Below, piece by piece: positions 55,856 through 64,000 of a stretch of DNA of 64,000 nt (the stretch's first letter is position 1; each line of letters opens with the position of its first letter). This DNA comes from Agarivorans albus (lineage in GTDB: Bacteria; Pseudomonadota; Gammaproteobacteria; Enterobacterales; Celerinatantimonadaceae). The DNA lies in NCBI RefSeq assembly GCF_019670105.1, contig NZ_AP023032.1, forward strand, positions 32,501-96,500. The letters run 5' to 3'. Both the position numbers and the translations under genes were made by a program. The notes under the pieces are model-generated. The model was given only the letters and a program-made list of their open reading frames with translations. It had not been told where the DNA came from and made no database searches.

Positions 55856-56635
55856 ATGTTCGATATAGCACTAAACCTAACTAGCTCGCAGTTTGATAAA
55901 GACCGTGATGAGGTGATCGCTCGCGCCCAACAAGCCGGGGTAAACGGCATGTTGTTGCTGGCTAGCGATATGGACGAAAGCACAGCGGTTAGCGAGTTGG
56001 CTTTGCAGTGGCCTGGCCTGTGTTATGCCACGGCAGGCGTGCACCCTCATGATGCAAAGTCGGTAACTATTGAGCAATTACAACAGCTTAAACCTTTGCT
56101 TGCACAATCACAGGTGCTGGCAGTGGGGGAATGTGGCTTAGATTTCAACCGTGACTTTTCGCCGCGCCCGCAGCAAGAAGCCATTTTTGAAGCCCAGCTA
56201 GCTTTAGCCGCCGAGTTGAACATGCCGGTGGTAATGCATGAACGTGATGCCCATCAACGCTTTATTGATATTCTTACACCTTGGCGAGATAAGCTTCCCG
56301 GTGCAGTGTTGCACTGTTTTACCAGTGATAAAGCCGCACTTAAAGCGTGTTTAGATTTAGACTTATATATTGGTATCACAGGCTGGGTATGTGATGAACG
56401 CCGTGGTGAAGACCTGCAACAGCGCGTAACCGAGATCCCTAACGATCGCTTATTGCTAGAAACCGACGCCCCTTATTTGTTACCTCGCGATTTGCGCCCA
56501 AAGCCGAAAAGCCGTCGTAACGAACCTTGCTATTTACCCCACATCTATCAAAAAGTCGCTGGTTTGCGCGAGCAAACGGTGGCCGATTTACAGCTGCACA
56601 CTCAGCAGAACATAAAACGCTTATTTAATCTCTAA
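55856..56635 (+). CDS. tatD: TatD-family metal-dependent DNase
   Basis: A TIM-barrel metallohydrolase of 259 residues. The start MFDIALNLTSSQFDKDRDEV, AGVHPHDAK, the metal glutamate in GECGLDFNRDFSPR, VVMHERDAHQRF, and ETDAPYLLPRDLRPKPKSRRNEP are the TatD signature series. E. coli TatD is a 3'-5' exonuclease linked to DNA repair; despite its place behind tatABC it is not needed for export. The frame extends into tatC, but ATG 55856 aligns with TatD starts. Confidence 0.96.
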   Translation: MFDIALNLTSSQFDKDRDEVIARAQQAGVNGMLLLASDMDESTAVSELALQWPGLCYATAGVHPHDAKSVTIEQLQQLKPLLAQSQVLAVGECGLDFNRDFSPRPQQEAIFEAQLALAAELNMPVVMHERDAHQRFIDILTPWRDKLPGAVLHCFTSDKAALKACLDLDLYIGITGWVCDERRGEDLQQRVTEIPNDRLLLETDAPYLLPRDLRPKPKSRRNEPCYLPHIYQKVAGLREQTVADLQLHTQQNIKRLFNL

Positions 56636-56807
56636 GCTGATATAAGTCATTCAATTGTCATCTTTTTATGACTAACATCATTTGTTGGTTTGGCTCTTGC
56701 TTGGCTTTATTCTTAAAAGCTTTCTATGCTTGAAAGATAAATCTGAAACTCATCGTAAGCCTTAATCAATTTGGCTATGAATAGCAGCTCAGGGAAGAGA
56801 AAAAACT

Positions 56808-57725
56808 TTGATGATTTTATCACTTATTGTTAAATCGTGGCGAAGTGTATGGGTGTGTTTGTTATTGGTAAGCCCTAGTAGCTTCGCAGCGATTGTAAAT
56901 AACAACCACTTATTTCAAAAAACGCAGTTTATTAGCGGGCAATTGCAGGCCATTCGCTCAGCCAAAAATTTAAGTGAATTACAGAGCGAACCACAGATAT
57001 TTGCCGATAAACTAGCAGTGCATTTGGTGTTTAAAACTCGTCAGCTAAGTGCTTTGGCTGCTAGCTTATTAAGTTCGCAAGGTTTAAACCCAATCGAGCC
57101 GAAGCCAGTGGCTTATAGTGTAATTCGCCCACGCAGTGTAATGCCTTATCTAGAGGAATTAGAGCAACAATTGAGTCAAGTGATGACTAAGTTGGGTGTG
57201 CCCGCAGGGGCAGAAGTGGAGCGACCATTGGGGAAATCGGTTAACGATGTGTATCAACAGTTGGTGCTCATCGAGTACCTATTTGAAGGTTTGGTCGAGC
57301 GAGATTCACTGCAAGACTTAGCCAACAACATCAATAAAACCCAAGCAGAACTGCTACTTATTAGCCAAGCAAGAGAGCTACCTTTGCAGTTTTCCAATGA
57401 GCTAAGTGTTAGCGGCAGAGAGCTAACGGATGTAAACATTGTTGCTTTGCAATCTTGGTATTTGCTCGAAAGACTGTTTCGCCAACTGGCTATTGAGCCT
57501 AGCAAACCGGGGCGTTTGCCGGCCGGAGAGTCTAGCGCTTATCAACTTGTGGATACCAGCGTGAACATACTGGCTGAGCTGCATCGCGCTAAAACCATTC
57601 TACAAATAGAAAAAGACAGCCCGACCAGGCAAGTAAACGCCTATTCCGATGCTAATCAGGCTTACGCTGCTTTTGTAAGCTTGCGCAGTGGCTTGTTGGT
57701 AATGGTAGGGGCGGCAGCCTTATGA
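56808..57725 (+). CDS. secreted helical protein coupled to a chemoreceptor gene
   Basis: A 305-residue protein with a signal peptide (about 1-27, [13 protein letters not shown]). The mature part is almost all helical. No family recognised. The stop codon overlaps the chemoreceptor start by four bases (ATGA), so the two are translated together. A periplasmic ligand-binding or adaptor role for that receptor is inferred from the coupling and location only. The region 56636-56807 upstream holds its promoter. Confidence 0.7.
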   Translation: MMILSLIVKSWRSVWVCLLLVSPSSFAAIVNNNHLFQKTQFISGQLQAIRSAKNLSELQSEPQIFADKLAVHLVFKTRQLSALAASLLSSQGLNPIEPKPVAYSVIRPRSVMPYLEELEQQLSQVMTKLGVPAGAEVERPLGKSVNDVYQQLVLIEYLFEGLVERDSLQDLANNINKTQAELLLISQARELPLQFSNELSVSGRELTDVNIVALQSWYLLERLFRQLAIEPSKPGRLPAGESSAYQLVDTSVNILAELHRAKTILQIEKDSPTRQVNAYSDANQAYAAFVSLRSGLLVMVGAAAL

Positions 57726-59665
57726 TGGACAAATTAAACCTAAGCCAAAAAATTGCGCTTATCCCTATGGGCATAGTGTTGCTGCTAGCGTTGATGCTGT
57801 GGAATAGCCATTACTCACTTAGTGGCGTAGAGCAACAAGCGGTAGAATTCTCCGATACTGTTGAGCCTAGCGCCCGCTTAGCTGGTGAGCTGTCGGTGAA
57901 TGCCTTGCAGCGTCTGGTTCTGCAATCGCGCTATAGTCAAACAGAAGATCCGCGCTTGTTGCAGCAATACCAGCAGTTGGCAGAGCAAGCCCAAGCTTTG
58001 GCTAAGAGCCCATATTTGGCAGTCTTTAATAATGCCGAGCAAATAACTAACAACAGCCAATTGTTGGATCAGCACTTTGCTGATGAACTGGTGCCGCTGT
58101 TAGCCGAGGTGAGTAGCCTCGAGAACACCGTGCTGCGCCAGTTAGTACCGCAAGCCTTAGCTAAATCATCGGATATTCATGCCACCTTAGATCTTCTTAA
58201 CTCAGGGCGTTTACCTGCCTTAACCGTGAGTTTAGCGAATCATATTCAAGCAGCATCTATAGGATTAATGAGTCACTTAAATCGCCGTGATAGCCGCAGT
58301 AAAGATCAGTTTTACCTGGAGTTGTTTGGTGCAGAAAATGATCTTATCGACTTGAAAAAGGGCTTAAACAGAGAGCACCACAAAGCCTGGATTATTGAAG
58401 TAGAAAAGTATGTAGGTCAGCTCTCTGTTGCTGCCAACAGCATTTTTGAATTGCTGGAAGAACAACTACTACTGATGGACGATTTGCTTAATCCCGCCGC
58501 AGAGCAAGTGGTAAAAGGGGCAGGAGATAGCCAGCAAACACAATGGCAGATTTTGGGAGAGTCTAGCCAAGCCATTGCCCAGCAGCTGCACCAAACTGCG
58601 CGCACAAGCTTGGCTTTTGGTGTATCAATTGTATTTATTTCATTGTTGCTAGCATGGGTGATTACCCGATTTATTCGCCAACCGGTGGTTACCATGGTGC
58701 AAGCCATGCAGGCGATTGCCCAAGGAGATGGGGATTTAACTCAGCGTTTAAAAGTTAAAGGTAAAGATGAATTAGCGCAGCTGGCGGCGGCATTTAATCA
58801 ATTTATTGAGTTGCTGCAGGGCACGGTTACCAGCATTAACCAGCATGTTGCCACCTTGAATGAAGCGGCCAATCAGCTGAACCAGTTGGCCCAGCAATCT
58901 AAGGGGCAAGTCGGTCAACAGCAACAAGTTGTTGCCGAAGTAAGCCAGCATATTGGCAGCTTGTCGCAAGGTTTTAATGAAGTGGCCAATCATGTACGTA
59001 ATGCCGATCAGTCGGCAATTGCGATTGATGAAGCGTCTATGCAAGGAAATACCCTGACTCAATCGGCTACCAATGAAATTAAGCACTTGGTGAGTCAAGT
59101 AGATACAGCCTCAGTAGATATGCGTGAATTAGCGCAAAACAGTAAAGACGCCAGCAAAATCTTAGAAGTGATTAACGGCATTGCCGAACAAACTAACCTG
59201 CTGGCGCTTAATGCTGCGATTGAGTCTGCGCGCGCTGGTGAGCATGGCCGTGGCTTTGCGGTAGTTGCCGATGAGGTGCGCAATTTAGCTAAGCAAACCC
59301 GTGGTTCAACCGATCAAATCGAACAGATGATGAGTGACTTAGTGAAAGGCGCTGAGAAAACCGAGGGGCAAATGCAACAAGGCAAAGTGCAAGCTAACAC
59401 CAGTTTCGAACTGATGTCAGAAATGCAGCTCTCAGTAGAGAAAACCCATCAATTGGTAAGCGACATCACCCGTTTGCTTGATGATGTAAGTGCGGCTTGT
59501 GATGCGCAATTATCAACTTCTGAAACAGTGGTTAGTGAGATGCAAGATATTGAATCGGCAGCTCAAATGAGTTTAGAAGGTACCGAACAAACCGCAGAGC
59601 AAGCCAAAAAAGTAGGCCAACTAAGTAGCCTCATTCAAGCCAGTATTGCTAACTTTAAAGTGTAA
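57722..59665 (+). CDS. methyl-accepting chemotaxis protein
   Basis: A chemoreceptor of 647 residues. Membrane helix about 10-26, long helical periplasmic sensor about 27-300, second helix about 301-318, HAMP linker about 320-370 ([35 protein letters not shown]), then a cytoplasmic signalling hairpin with the conserved tip [40 protein letters not shown]. There is no C-terminal CheR-tethering pentapeptide. It should signal through CheW/CheA; the ligand is unknown, and the upstream overlapping gene may provide a binding protein. A terminator follows. Confidence 0.94.
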   Translation: MMDKLNLSQKIALIPMGIVLLLALMLWNSHYSLSGVEQQAVEFSDTVEPSARLAGELSVNALQRLVLQSRYSQTEDPRLLQQYQQLAEQAQALAKSPYLAVFNNAEQITNNSQLLDQHFADELVPLLAEVSSLENTVLRQLVPQALAKSSDIHATLDLLNSGRLPALTVSLANHIQAASIGLMSHLNRRDSRSKDQFYLELFGAENDLIDLKKGLNREHHKAWIIEVEKYVGQLSVAANSIFELLEEQLLLMDDLLNPAAEQVVKGAGDSQQTQWQILGESSQAIAQQLHQTARTSLAFGVSIVFISLLLAWVITRFIRQPVVTMVQAMQAIAQGDGDLTQRLKVKGKDELAQLAAAFNQFIELLQGTVTSINQHVATLNEAANQLNQLAQQSKGQVGQQQQVVAEVSQHIGSLSQGFNEVANHVRNADQSAIAIDEASMQGNTLTQSATNEIKHLVSQVDTASVDMRELAQNSKDASKILEVINGIAEQTNLLALNAAIESARAGEHGRGFAVVADEVRNLAKQTRGSTDQIEQMMSDLVKGAEKTEGQMQQGKVQANTSFELMSEMQLSVEKTHQLVSDITRLLDDVSAACDAQLSTSETVVSEMQDIESAAQMSLEGTEQTAEQAKKVGQLSSLIQASIANFKV

Positions 59666-59671
59666 GAGTGT

Positions 59672-59710
59672 AAACCAAGGGAAGCTGGTTTAGCGTCTCC
59701 CTTGGTTTTT
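59672..59710 (+). terminator. Rho-independent terminator after the chemoreceptor gene
   Basis: A perfect 11-bp stem (59672-59682 with 59698-59708) has a 15-base loop and a T-run at 59706-59710, directly after the stop codon. Confidence 0.85.
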
Positions 59711-59983
59711 ACTATTAACCTGGTCTGTCACAATTATTTCTTATTTTTTATTTCCTACTTTATGAAAATGTTTTCGATTCATTTTGAAAAGCCTTTCTGA
59801 TCTTCTCGCTAGTTTAATCTTTCTCTTTTTGATCTTTAAGTGAGCTTAATTGCTCATTTGCTTTGATGGTAAACCGCTTTTGATTCATAGGCTTAATATA
59901 AGTGTCATTATTCGCAGCTAGCTTTCCCGCGGTATTTATTTCGATGTATCCGCAAGTTAATCAGTACTTATTGAGGAAATGTA
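59711..59983 (+). other. promoter region of the phosphatase gene
   Basis: A 273-base AT-rich stretch upstream of ATG 59984. A possible sigma-70 promoter is ttgatg (59873-59878) with tataag (59897-59902) 18 bases apart. A Shine-Dalgarno gagga lies seven bases before the ATG. Only half a PHO box (ctgtca near 59724) is visible, so phosphate control is not supported. Confidence 0.4.
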
Positions 59984-62218
59984 ATGCGTTTAGGGAAAGT
60001 ATTAAAAGTAGTTGCAGGGGTGTCTATCGCATCTGCTGTAGTCGGTTGTAATAGTGATACCGAATATGTGTATTTGGATCCACCCATCGCCGACAGTATT
60101 GATTTAGGGCCGTTTAAATGTAGCGATGAAGAAATTGCTGCCGACGCCAACAAAGATTGTCGCTTGTATATCAAGGGCTCTATGAATAGCTGGTCTTCGC
60201 GCCCAGAAGCTCAGTTACACTACCAAGGCGACGGTGAATACATTGCCTTATTTAGCATGCAGCCTGGTGAGTACTCCTTCAAAATCTCTGACCCAAGCTG
60301 GAGTGCCGAGCGCGACTTAGCGATTGGTGAAGATGCCGATGCTGAAGTGGTATTTGATATCCCAATGGAATTGCAACGCAAGTACGATGACTTTGGTAAC
60401 CAAAACATGGATATCACCGTTGCCGACGATGAAGATCAGGTATTTCGTTTTACCCTTGATGCTTCGGCCACCATCGACAATCCAACATTGTTGATTGAAA
60501 ACATCACCGACAGTGACGTTGATAATTTAAGCCAAGCTATGTACCTAGTTGGCACCTTCAATGATTGGACCGCCGACGAAAGCAGCCAATTCAGCTATGC
60601 TGGTGCAGGTAACTATCAGCTACAAATGAACTTCGCAGAAGCCGGTACCATTAGCTTTAACTTACACCAAGGCATCGATTCACCATTGGTTTATGGCTCT
60701 TTAGATAATCAGCCAATTAGCTTAACCGAAGGTGAATCTTCACTGACAACTTACCCAGGCGGCAAAATGTCGGCACAGGTAGAAGCGGGCAGCTACGTAT
60801 TTTCACTGTCCACTTTGGGTGATGGTCAGCAAGCTGTGCCACTTACCTTGGCAGAAGTACGTGCAGTGGTTGGCCACGACACCGTAACTGTGGCTAATTT
60901 GCCTACCAGCTTAACGGCAGACGGCAGCACCTTTGCGCAAAGTTACCACTGGGACACAGAAGGTGACATGAGCGTTACCCTAACTGACGATGATAGCCAA
61001 ACCATTAGCGACATTCGCAAACTGGCCAGTGCAGATTCGACAGGCCGTTACCAAGTAAACTTAACCACCAATCTAGGTTTAGCGACTCAAACCAGTTCTA
61101 GCCAAGAGATTGATGTCATTGATCTTGAATCAGCCAACAATATTGTGTTGATGATTGGCGATGGTATGGGTTATGGGCAAATTGATATCACTCGCGCCTA
61201 CATGGGTGAAGCCTTATTCCTAGAATCTGGTAAGCATCGCGGCGATATTAAAACTGCCAGTGCCGATACCTTGGGTTACGAGAATTTGGCAGAGCTAGGC
61301 ATGAACTACTACACCGATTCAGCGGCGGCAGCCACGGCAATCTCTACTGGTCGTAAAGCCATATCTGGCACCATTGCACAAGCTCGTCCGGGAGATGGCT
61401 CTGATTTAGAAACCATCATGGAATATGCGCAAAAACAGGGTAAATCGGTAGGTATTGTGGCAACGTCACACTGTGTTCACGCAACGCCTGCGGCCTTTGT
61501 TTCGCATGGTCCAAATAGAAATGATTTTGTGACGCTTTCAAAAAGCATGTTTGGCGATGTAAAACCTAACGTAGCCTTATGTGGTAGCAAGCAAGTTGAT
61601 GGCGTAGATGTGATTAGCCAGCAAGCTGACTTGGGTGGCTACACTATCGTGAAAAACAAAACCGATATGATTCCTGCAGTAGCGGCTTTACCTGCTAACG
61701 ACCCAAATGCAGAAATTCTATTTGCCGGTATTTTTGGTGAAGATGAAATTCCTTACATATTGCCTTTGGGAGATCAAAAAAGTTACGAAGAGCAAGACAT
61801 TCCACAGTTGAATGAAATGACCCAAGTAGCGATTGAAATCTTATCGAAAAATCCAAATGGCTTTGTATTGATGGTCGAAGGTTCACAAATCGACTTTGCT
61901 GGCCACCTCAACGATGAAGAGCGCTTAATTCACGAAACCATTGCTTTTGATAAGACAGTGGAAGAAGTGGTTAATTGGTCTGATTTACGCAGCGACAGCA
62001 TGGTAGTTGTAACCGCAGACCACGAGACCGGTGGTTTGGCGCTTGAGAAAACCAACGGTATCGGTGTTGTACCAGAGGTAAGTTGGAAGTGGGGAAGCCA
62101 CACTAACGTAGATGTGCCTATTGCATCTTGGGGCCTAAATTCACACGCCTTTGTGGGTCGTACGGTAGACAATACCGCTATTTACAATGTTATGCGTGGC
62201 GCTTTAGACGCCAACTAA
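59984..62218 (+). CDS. alkaline phosphatase lipoprotein with N-terminal glycogen-binding-like modules
   Basis: A 744-residue lipoprotein: lipobox ASAVVGC (C22), then two E-set modules of the AMPK/CBM48 type, the first about 55-130 (CRLYIKGSMNSWSSRPEAQ, GEYSFKISDPSWSAERD), the second about 185-260 (AMYLVGTFNDWTADESSQF). The C-terminal half (about 385-744) is an alkaline phosphatase: metal site MIGDGMGYGQ with D393, phosphorylated serine S446 in YTDSAAAATA, SHGPNRNDF, and TADHETGGLAL with the C-terminal metal histidine and SHTNVDVPI. It probably hydrolyses phosphomonoesters at the cell surface, perhaps on a glycan. A paralogue starts at 63072. Confidence 0.88.
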   Translation: MRLGKVLKVVAGVSIASAVVGCNSDTEYVYLDPPIADSIDLGPFKCSDEEIAADANKDCRLYIKGSMNSWSSRPEAQLHYQGDGEYIALFSMQPGEYSFKISDPSWSAERDLAIGEDADAEVVFDIPMELQRKYDDFGNQNMDITVADDEDQVFRFTLDASATIDNPTLLIENITDSDVDNLSQAMYLVGTFNDWTADESSQFSYAGAGNYQLQMNFAEAGTISFNLHQGIDSPLVYGSLDNQPISLTEGESSLTTYPGGKMSAQVEAGSYVFSLSTLGDGQQAVPLTLAEVRAVVGHDTVTVANLPTSLTADGSTFAQSYHWDTEGDMSVTLTDDDSQTISDIRKLASADSTGRYQVNLTTNLGLATQTSSSQEIDVIDLESANNIVLMIGDGMGYGQIDITRAYMGEALFLESGKHRGDIKTASADTLGYENLAELGMNYYTDSAAAATAISTGRKAISGTIAQARPGDGSDLETIMEYAQKQGKSVGIVATSHCVHATPAAFVSHGPNRNDFVTLSKSMFGDVKPNVALCGSKQVDGVDVISQQADLGGYTIVKNKTDMIPAVAALPANDPNAEILFAGIFGEDEIPYILPLGDQKSYEEQDIPQLNEMTQVAIEILSKNPNGFVLMVEGSQIDFAGHLNDEERLIHETIAFDKTVEEVVNWSDLRSDSMVVVTADHETGGLALEKTNGIGVVPEVSWKWGSHTNVDVPIASWGLNSHAFVGRTVDNTAIYNVMRGALDAN

Positions 62219-62230
62219 ATCTCTATGCTA

Positions 62231-62263
62231 AGCCCGGCGCAAGTCGGGCTTAAAGGTCTTTTT
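62231..62263 (+). terminator. terminator-like hairpin between the phosphatase and DUF3299 genes
   Basis: The stem agcccggc/gtcgggct (62231-62238 with 62243-62250, one G-U pair) with a GCAA loop is followed by taaagg and five Ts ending at 62263, the base before the next ATG. The ribosome-binding site lies between stem and T-run. Confidence 0.6.
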
Positions 62264-62743
62264 ATGTTGCGTATTATATATTTAAGTTTACTGGTTTTGT
62301 TTAGCCCGAGTGTGTTAGCTGCGGCGAACCCATGGCAAACACTCATTCCTGAGTTAGAGCGTGGCCAAATTGTACAGGCTCCCATCAATCATGAGGTGCA
62401 GTTAGATGAACGTGCCCCACAAATTAAAACTGGTGGCTTAGTTCATGCTCTAGATGGACAAAACATGCGTATGCCCGGTTTTATTGTGCCATTAGAAAGT
62501 GATGGCAACAAAATCACCGAGTTCTTTTTAGTGCCATTTTTTGGCGCGTGTTTGCATTTACCACCGCCACCACCTAATCAAATTATTCACGTTAGTCATC
62601 CCAAGGGAATAGATATGATAGAACCATGGGAAGTGGTTTGGATTAGCGGAGAAATGCAGGTAAAAGCTACCGATGTTAAGGGCCTGGCTAGTGCAGGTTA
62701 TTCAATGACTCTAAATAAAAACGTTGAGTTTTACACTCCTTAG
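62264..62743 (+). CDS. DUF3299 secreted protein
   Basis: A 159-residue exported protein with signal peptide about 1-19 (LLVLFSPSVLAA). The mature part has the DUF3299 signature: MRMPGFIVPLESDGNKITEFFLVPFFGACLHLPPPPPNQIIHV, including the CxHxPPPPPNQ motif that may bind metal or haem. The frame extends back to 62225, but the signal peptide begins at ATG 62264 and aaagg precedes it. Function unknown; members often neighbour ABC-transporter or lipoprotein genes. It lies between two paralogous phosphatase genes. Confidence 0.82.
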   Translation: MLRIIYLSLLVLFSPSVLAAANPWQTLIPELERGQIVQAPINHEVQLDERAPQIKTGGLVHALDGQNMRMPGFIVPLESDGNKITEFFLVPFFGACLHLPPPPPNQIIHVSHPKGIDMIEPWEVVWISGEMQVKATDVKGLASAGYSMTLNKNVEFYTP

Positions 62744-63071
62744 ATAATGCGGGTATTTATAATATAAATAAACATTTTTCACCATTATTAATTAAATGGT
62801 TTATTTGATGTTTATTCTGATTTTACCTTTATTTTCAATCATTTAAAATTTGAGCTGTTAATCATTTTAGTTTCGTAACTGTGTGATTTAGCTAGCAATT
62901 CATTTCTTTTTATTAATATAAGTTTTCTATCTCTTCTAAAAAGAGACGTTTATAACAAAAGCTATTTGGTAATTGTTTTGAACGGATTAAGAAGGGAACT
63001 TAATTACGAGAAGAGCTTACACATTAATTAAAAAGTAAGCCTAATCTCATTTACAGCAGAAAGGAATGCTA
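62744..63071 (+). other. intergenic region before the second phosphatase gene
   Basis: A 328-base, strongly AT-rich stretch. It must hold the promoter of the 63072 gene. I see no clear PHO box, terminator or repeat. A short aagga site (63061-63065) lies six bases before ATG 63072. Confidence 0.4.
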
Positions 63072-64000
63072 ATGATTGTAAAAGAAAAATACAAGGTAAC
63101 CATATTGGTTGCGGCACTGGCCGCATTAGGTGGTTGTTCAGATGATACTGAATATATTTATGTAGACAGAGATGATGATATTGCTACAAGCATTGATACA
63201 GGTCCCTATGCTTGCAGTGATGCAGAATTAGCTGCAAACCCTAATAAAGATTGTCGTTTGTATATCAAAGGGTCAATGAATGGTTGGTCTGCTCGGCCTG
63301 AAGCTCAAATGCACTACCAAGGTGAAGGGATGCACATTGCGCTGTTTGGCATGGAACAAGGGTCTTACGAGTTTAAACTCTCGGATCCTGAGTGGAGTGC
63401 CGAACGAGACTTAGCAATTGGTAAAGAGTTTGATGCTGAAGTCGTGACTAATGAATTGTATGTGTTGCAACGAAAGTTTGATGATTACTTAAATCAAAAT
63501 ATGACATTTGTTGTAGATGATGCCCAAGAGCAAGTATTTCGTTTCAGGCTGGATGCTTCAACAGGTATTGATAATCCAAGCATGTTAATTGAGAACATCA
63601 CTGATTCAGACTTTGATAATCTAACCAAGCCTGTTTATTTAGTCGGTAGTTTTAGTAATTGGGAAGCGAAAGAAGACTACAAGTTTAGTTATAAGGGGGC
63701 GGGTAATTATCACGCTTCGATTTCTTTTGAAGCTCCTACCGCTATTCAGTTTAATGTTCAACAAGGCTTGGAAAACCCGCTCGTTTACGGGGCCTTAAAA
63801 GATCAGCTAGTTAACATCAGCGAGGGAGCGTCAGCGTTAACTACTTATCCTGGCGGAATGATGCATGCTTCTGTTGAAGCAGGGACATATGTATTTGCTA
63901 TTTCTATGCTTGGTGATGGACAAATTGCAGTACCTGTTTCTATGTCAAAGGTGCGCACTGTATCTGGACATAACAAAATTACCGCTGCTGGTGTTGATAC
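63072..64000 (+). CDS. paralogous phosphatase-type lipoprotein, 5' part (runs off the right edge)
   Basis: The open frame runs from ATG 63072 to the window edge (309 codons visible). Lipobox LAALGGC with C22. It matches the 59984 protein closely: CRLYIKGSMNGWSARPEAQ, YEFKLSDPEWSAERDLAIG, then YLVGSFSNWEAKEDYKF and LTTYPGGMM. So it has the same two CBM48/AMPK-like modules, and the alkaline phosphatase half is expected beyond the edge but is not seen. It is a tandem-type duplication with the DUF3299 gene in between. Base use is more AT-rich than its paralogue, so the two have diverged. Confidence 0.85.
   Translation, partial: MIVKEKYKVTILVAALAALGGCSDDTEYIYVDRDDDIATSIDTGPYACSDAELAANPNKDCRLYIKGSMNGWSARPEAQMHYQGEGMHIALFGMEQGSYEFKLSDPEWSAERDLAIGKEFDAEVVTNELYVLQRKFDDYLNQNMTFVVDDAQEQVFRFRLDASTGIDNPSMLIENITDSDFDNLTKPVYLVGSFSNWEAKEDYKFSYKGAGNYHASISFEAPTAIQFNVQQGLENPLVYGALKDQLVNISEGASALTTYPGGMMHASVEAGTYVFAISMLGDGQIAVPVSMSKVRTVSGHNKITAAGVD

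Noticed and set aside
59719-59740. Possible PHO box upstream of the phosphatase gene
   Set aside because: Only one half-site (ctgtca) is present; the second 7-mer at the right spacing is missing.

Overview
The window reads as chromosomal DNA of a marine gammaproteobacterium, roughly Alteromonadales/Vibrionales. My best guess is an Agarivorans-like genus, but no marker in the window settles it. The support is the gammaproteobacterial synteny blocks ubiE-ubiJ-ubiB-tatABC-tatD and glrK-qseG-glrR, an EF-P paralogue of the EfpL type, a prpBCE operon carrying acnD and prpF, and an estimated GC content in the mid 40s. I see no prophage, insertion sequence, CRISPR array or tRNA gene.

Layout. 1-2199 is the 3' end of an rRNA operon: 23S rRNA entering from the left edge, then two 5S genes, each with its own terminator. 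2327-9068 holds pssA, the beta-alanine catabolic genes bauA-bauC with divergent bauR, a carboxylesterase, a SUKH protein and the alkyltransferase-like protein Atl. 9090-18430 is a mixed stretch: a ParA/ribbon-helix-helix pair, a Tim44-domain membrane protein, a GIY-YIG protein, a periplasmic binding protein, a DMT permease with LysR regulator, a TetR regulator opposite a Tat-dependent GMC dehydrogenase pair, YjbQ and DUF3301. 18442-23196 is a minus-strand run of transporters, a YdgJ-like oxidoreductase and a TetR regulator. 23449-29017 carries a soluble LacI-type-domain histidine kinase, a diguanylate cyclase, a small lipoprotein, asd and a short conserved-looking protein.

29018-32659 is the GlrK/QseG/GlrR system. 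Two GlrR-type boxes and a candidate sigma-54 promoter lie upstream, with the promoter pointing away from glrK toward the short protein before asd. 32656-38683 contains a dicarboxylate symporter, an LRR-protein-kinase fusion, two paralogous lipoproteins, efpL and two small membrane proteins. 38878-47567 is a complete methylcitrate-cycle operon (prpR-prpB-prpC-acnD-prpF-prpE) with two copies of one palindrome in and upstream of prpR. 47770-51160 holds poorly known genes, including a 700-residue lipoprotein. 51450-56635 is the ubiquinone/Tat block. 56808-62743 holds a periplasmic protein overlapping a chemoreceptor gene, a lipoprotein alkaline phosphatase with N-terminal glycogen-binding-like modules, and a DUF3299 protein. 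A second phosphatase paralogue starts at 63072 and runs off the right edge.

The most interesting items are the GlrR-box/sigma-54 arrangement, the soluble LacI-domain kinase, the orphan ParA pair, the LRR kinase and the duplicated phosphatases. Starts were moved inward from the longest frame wherever a ribosome-binding site and family alignment supported it.
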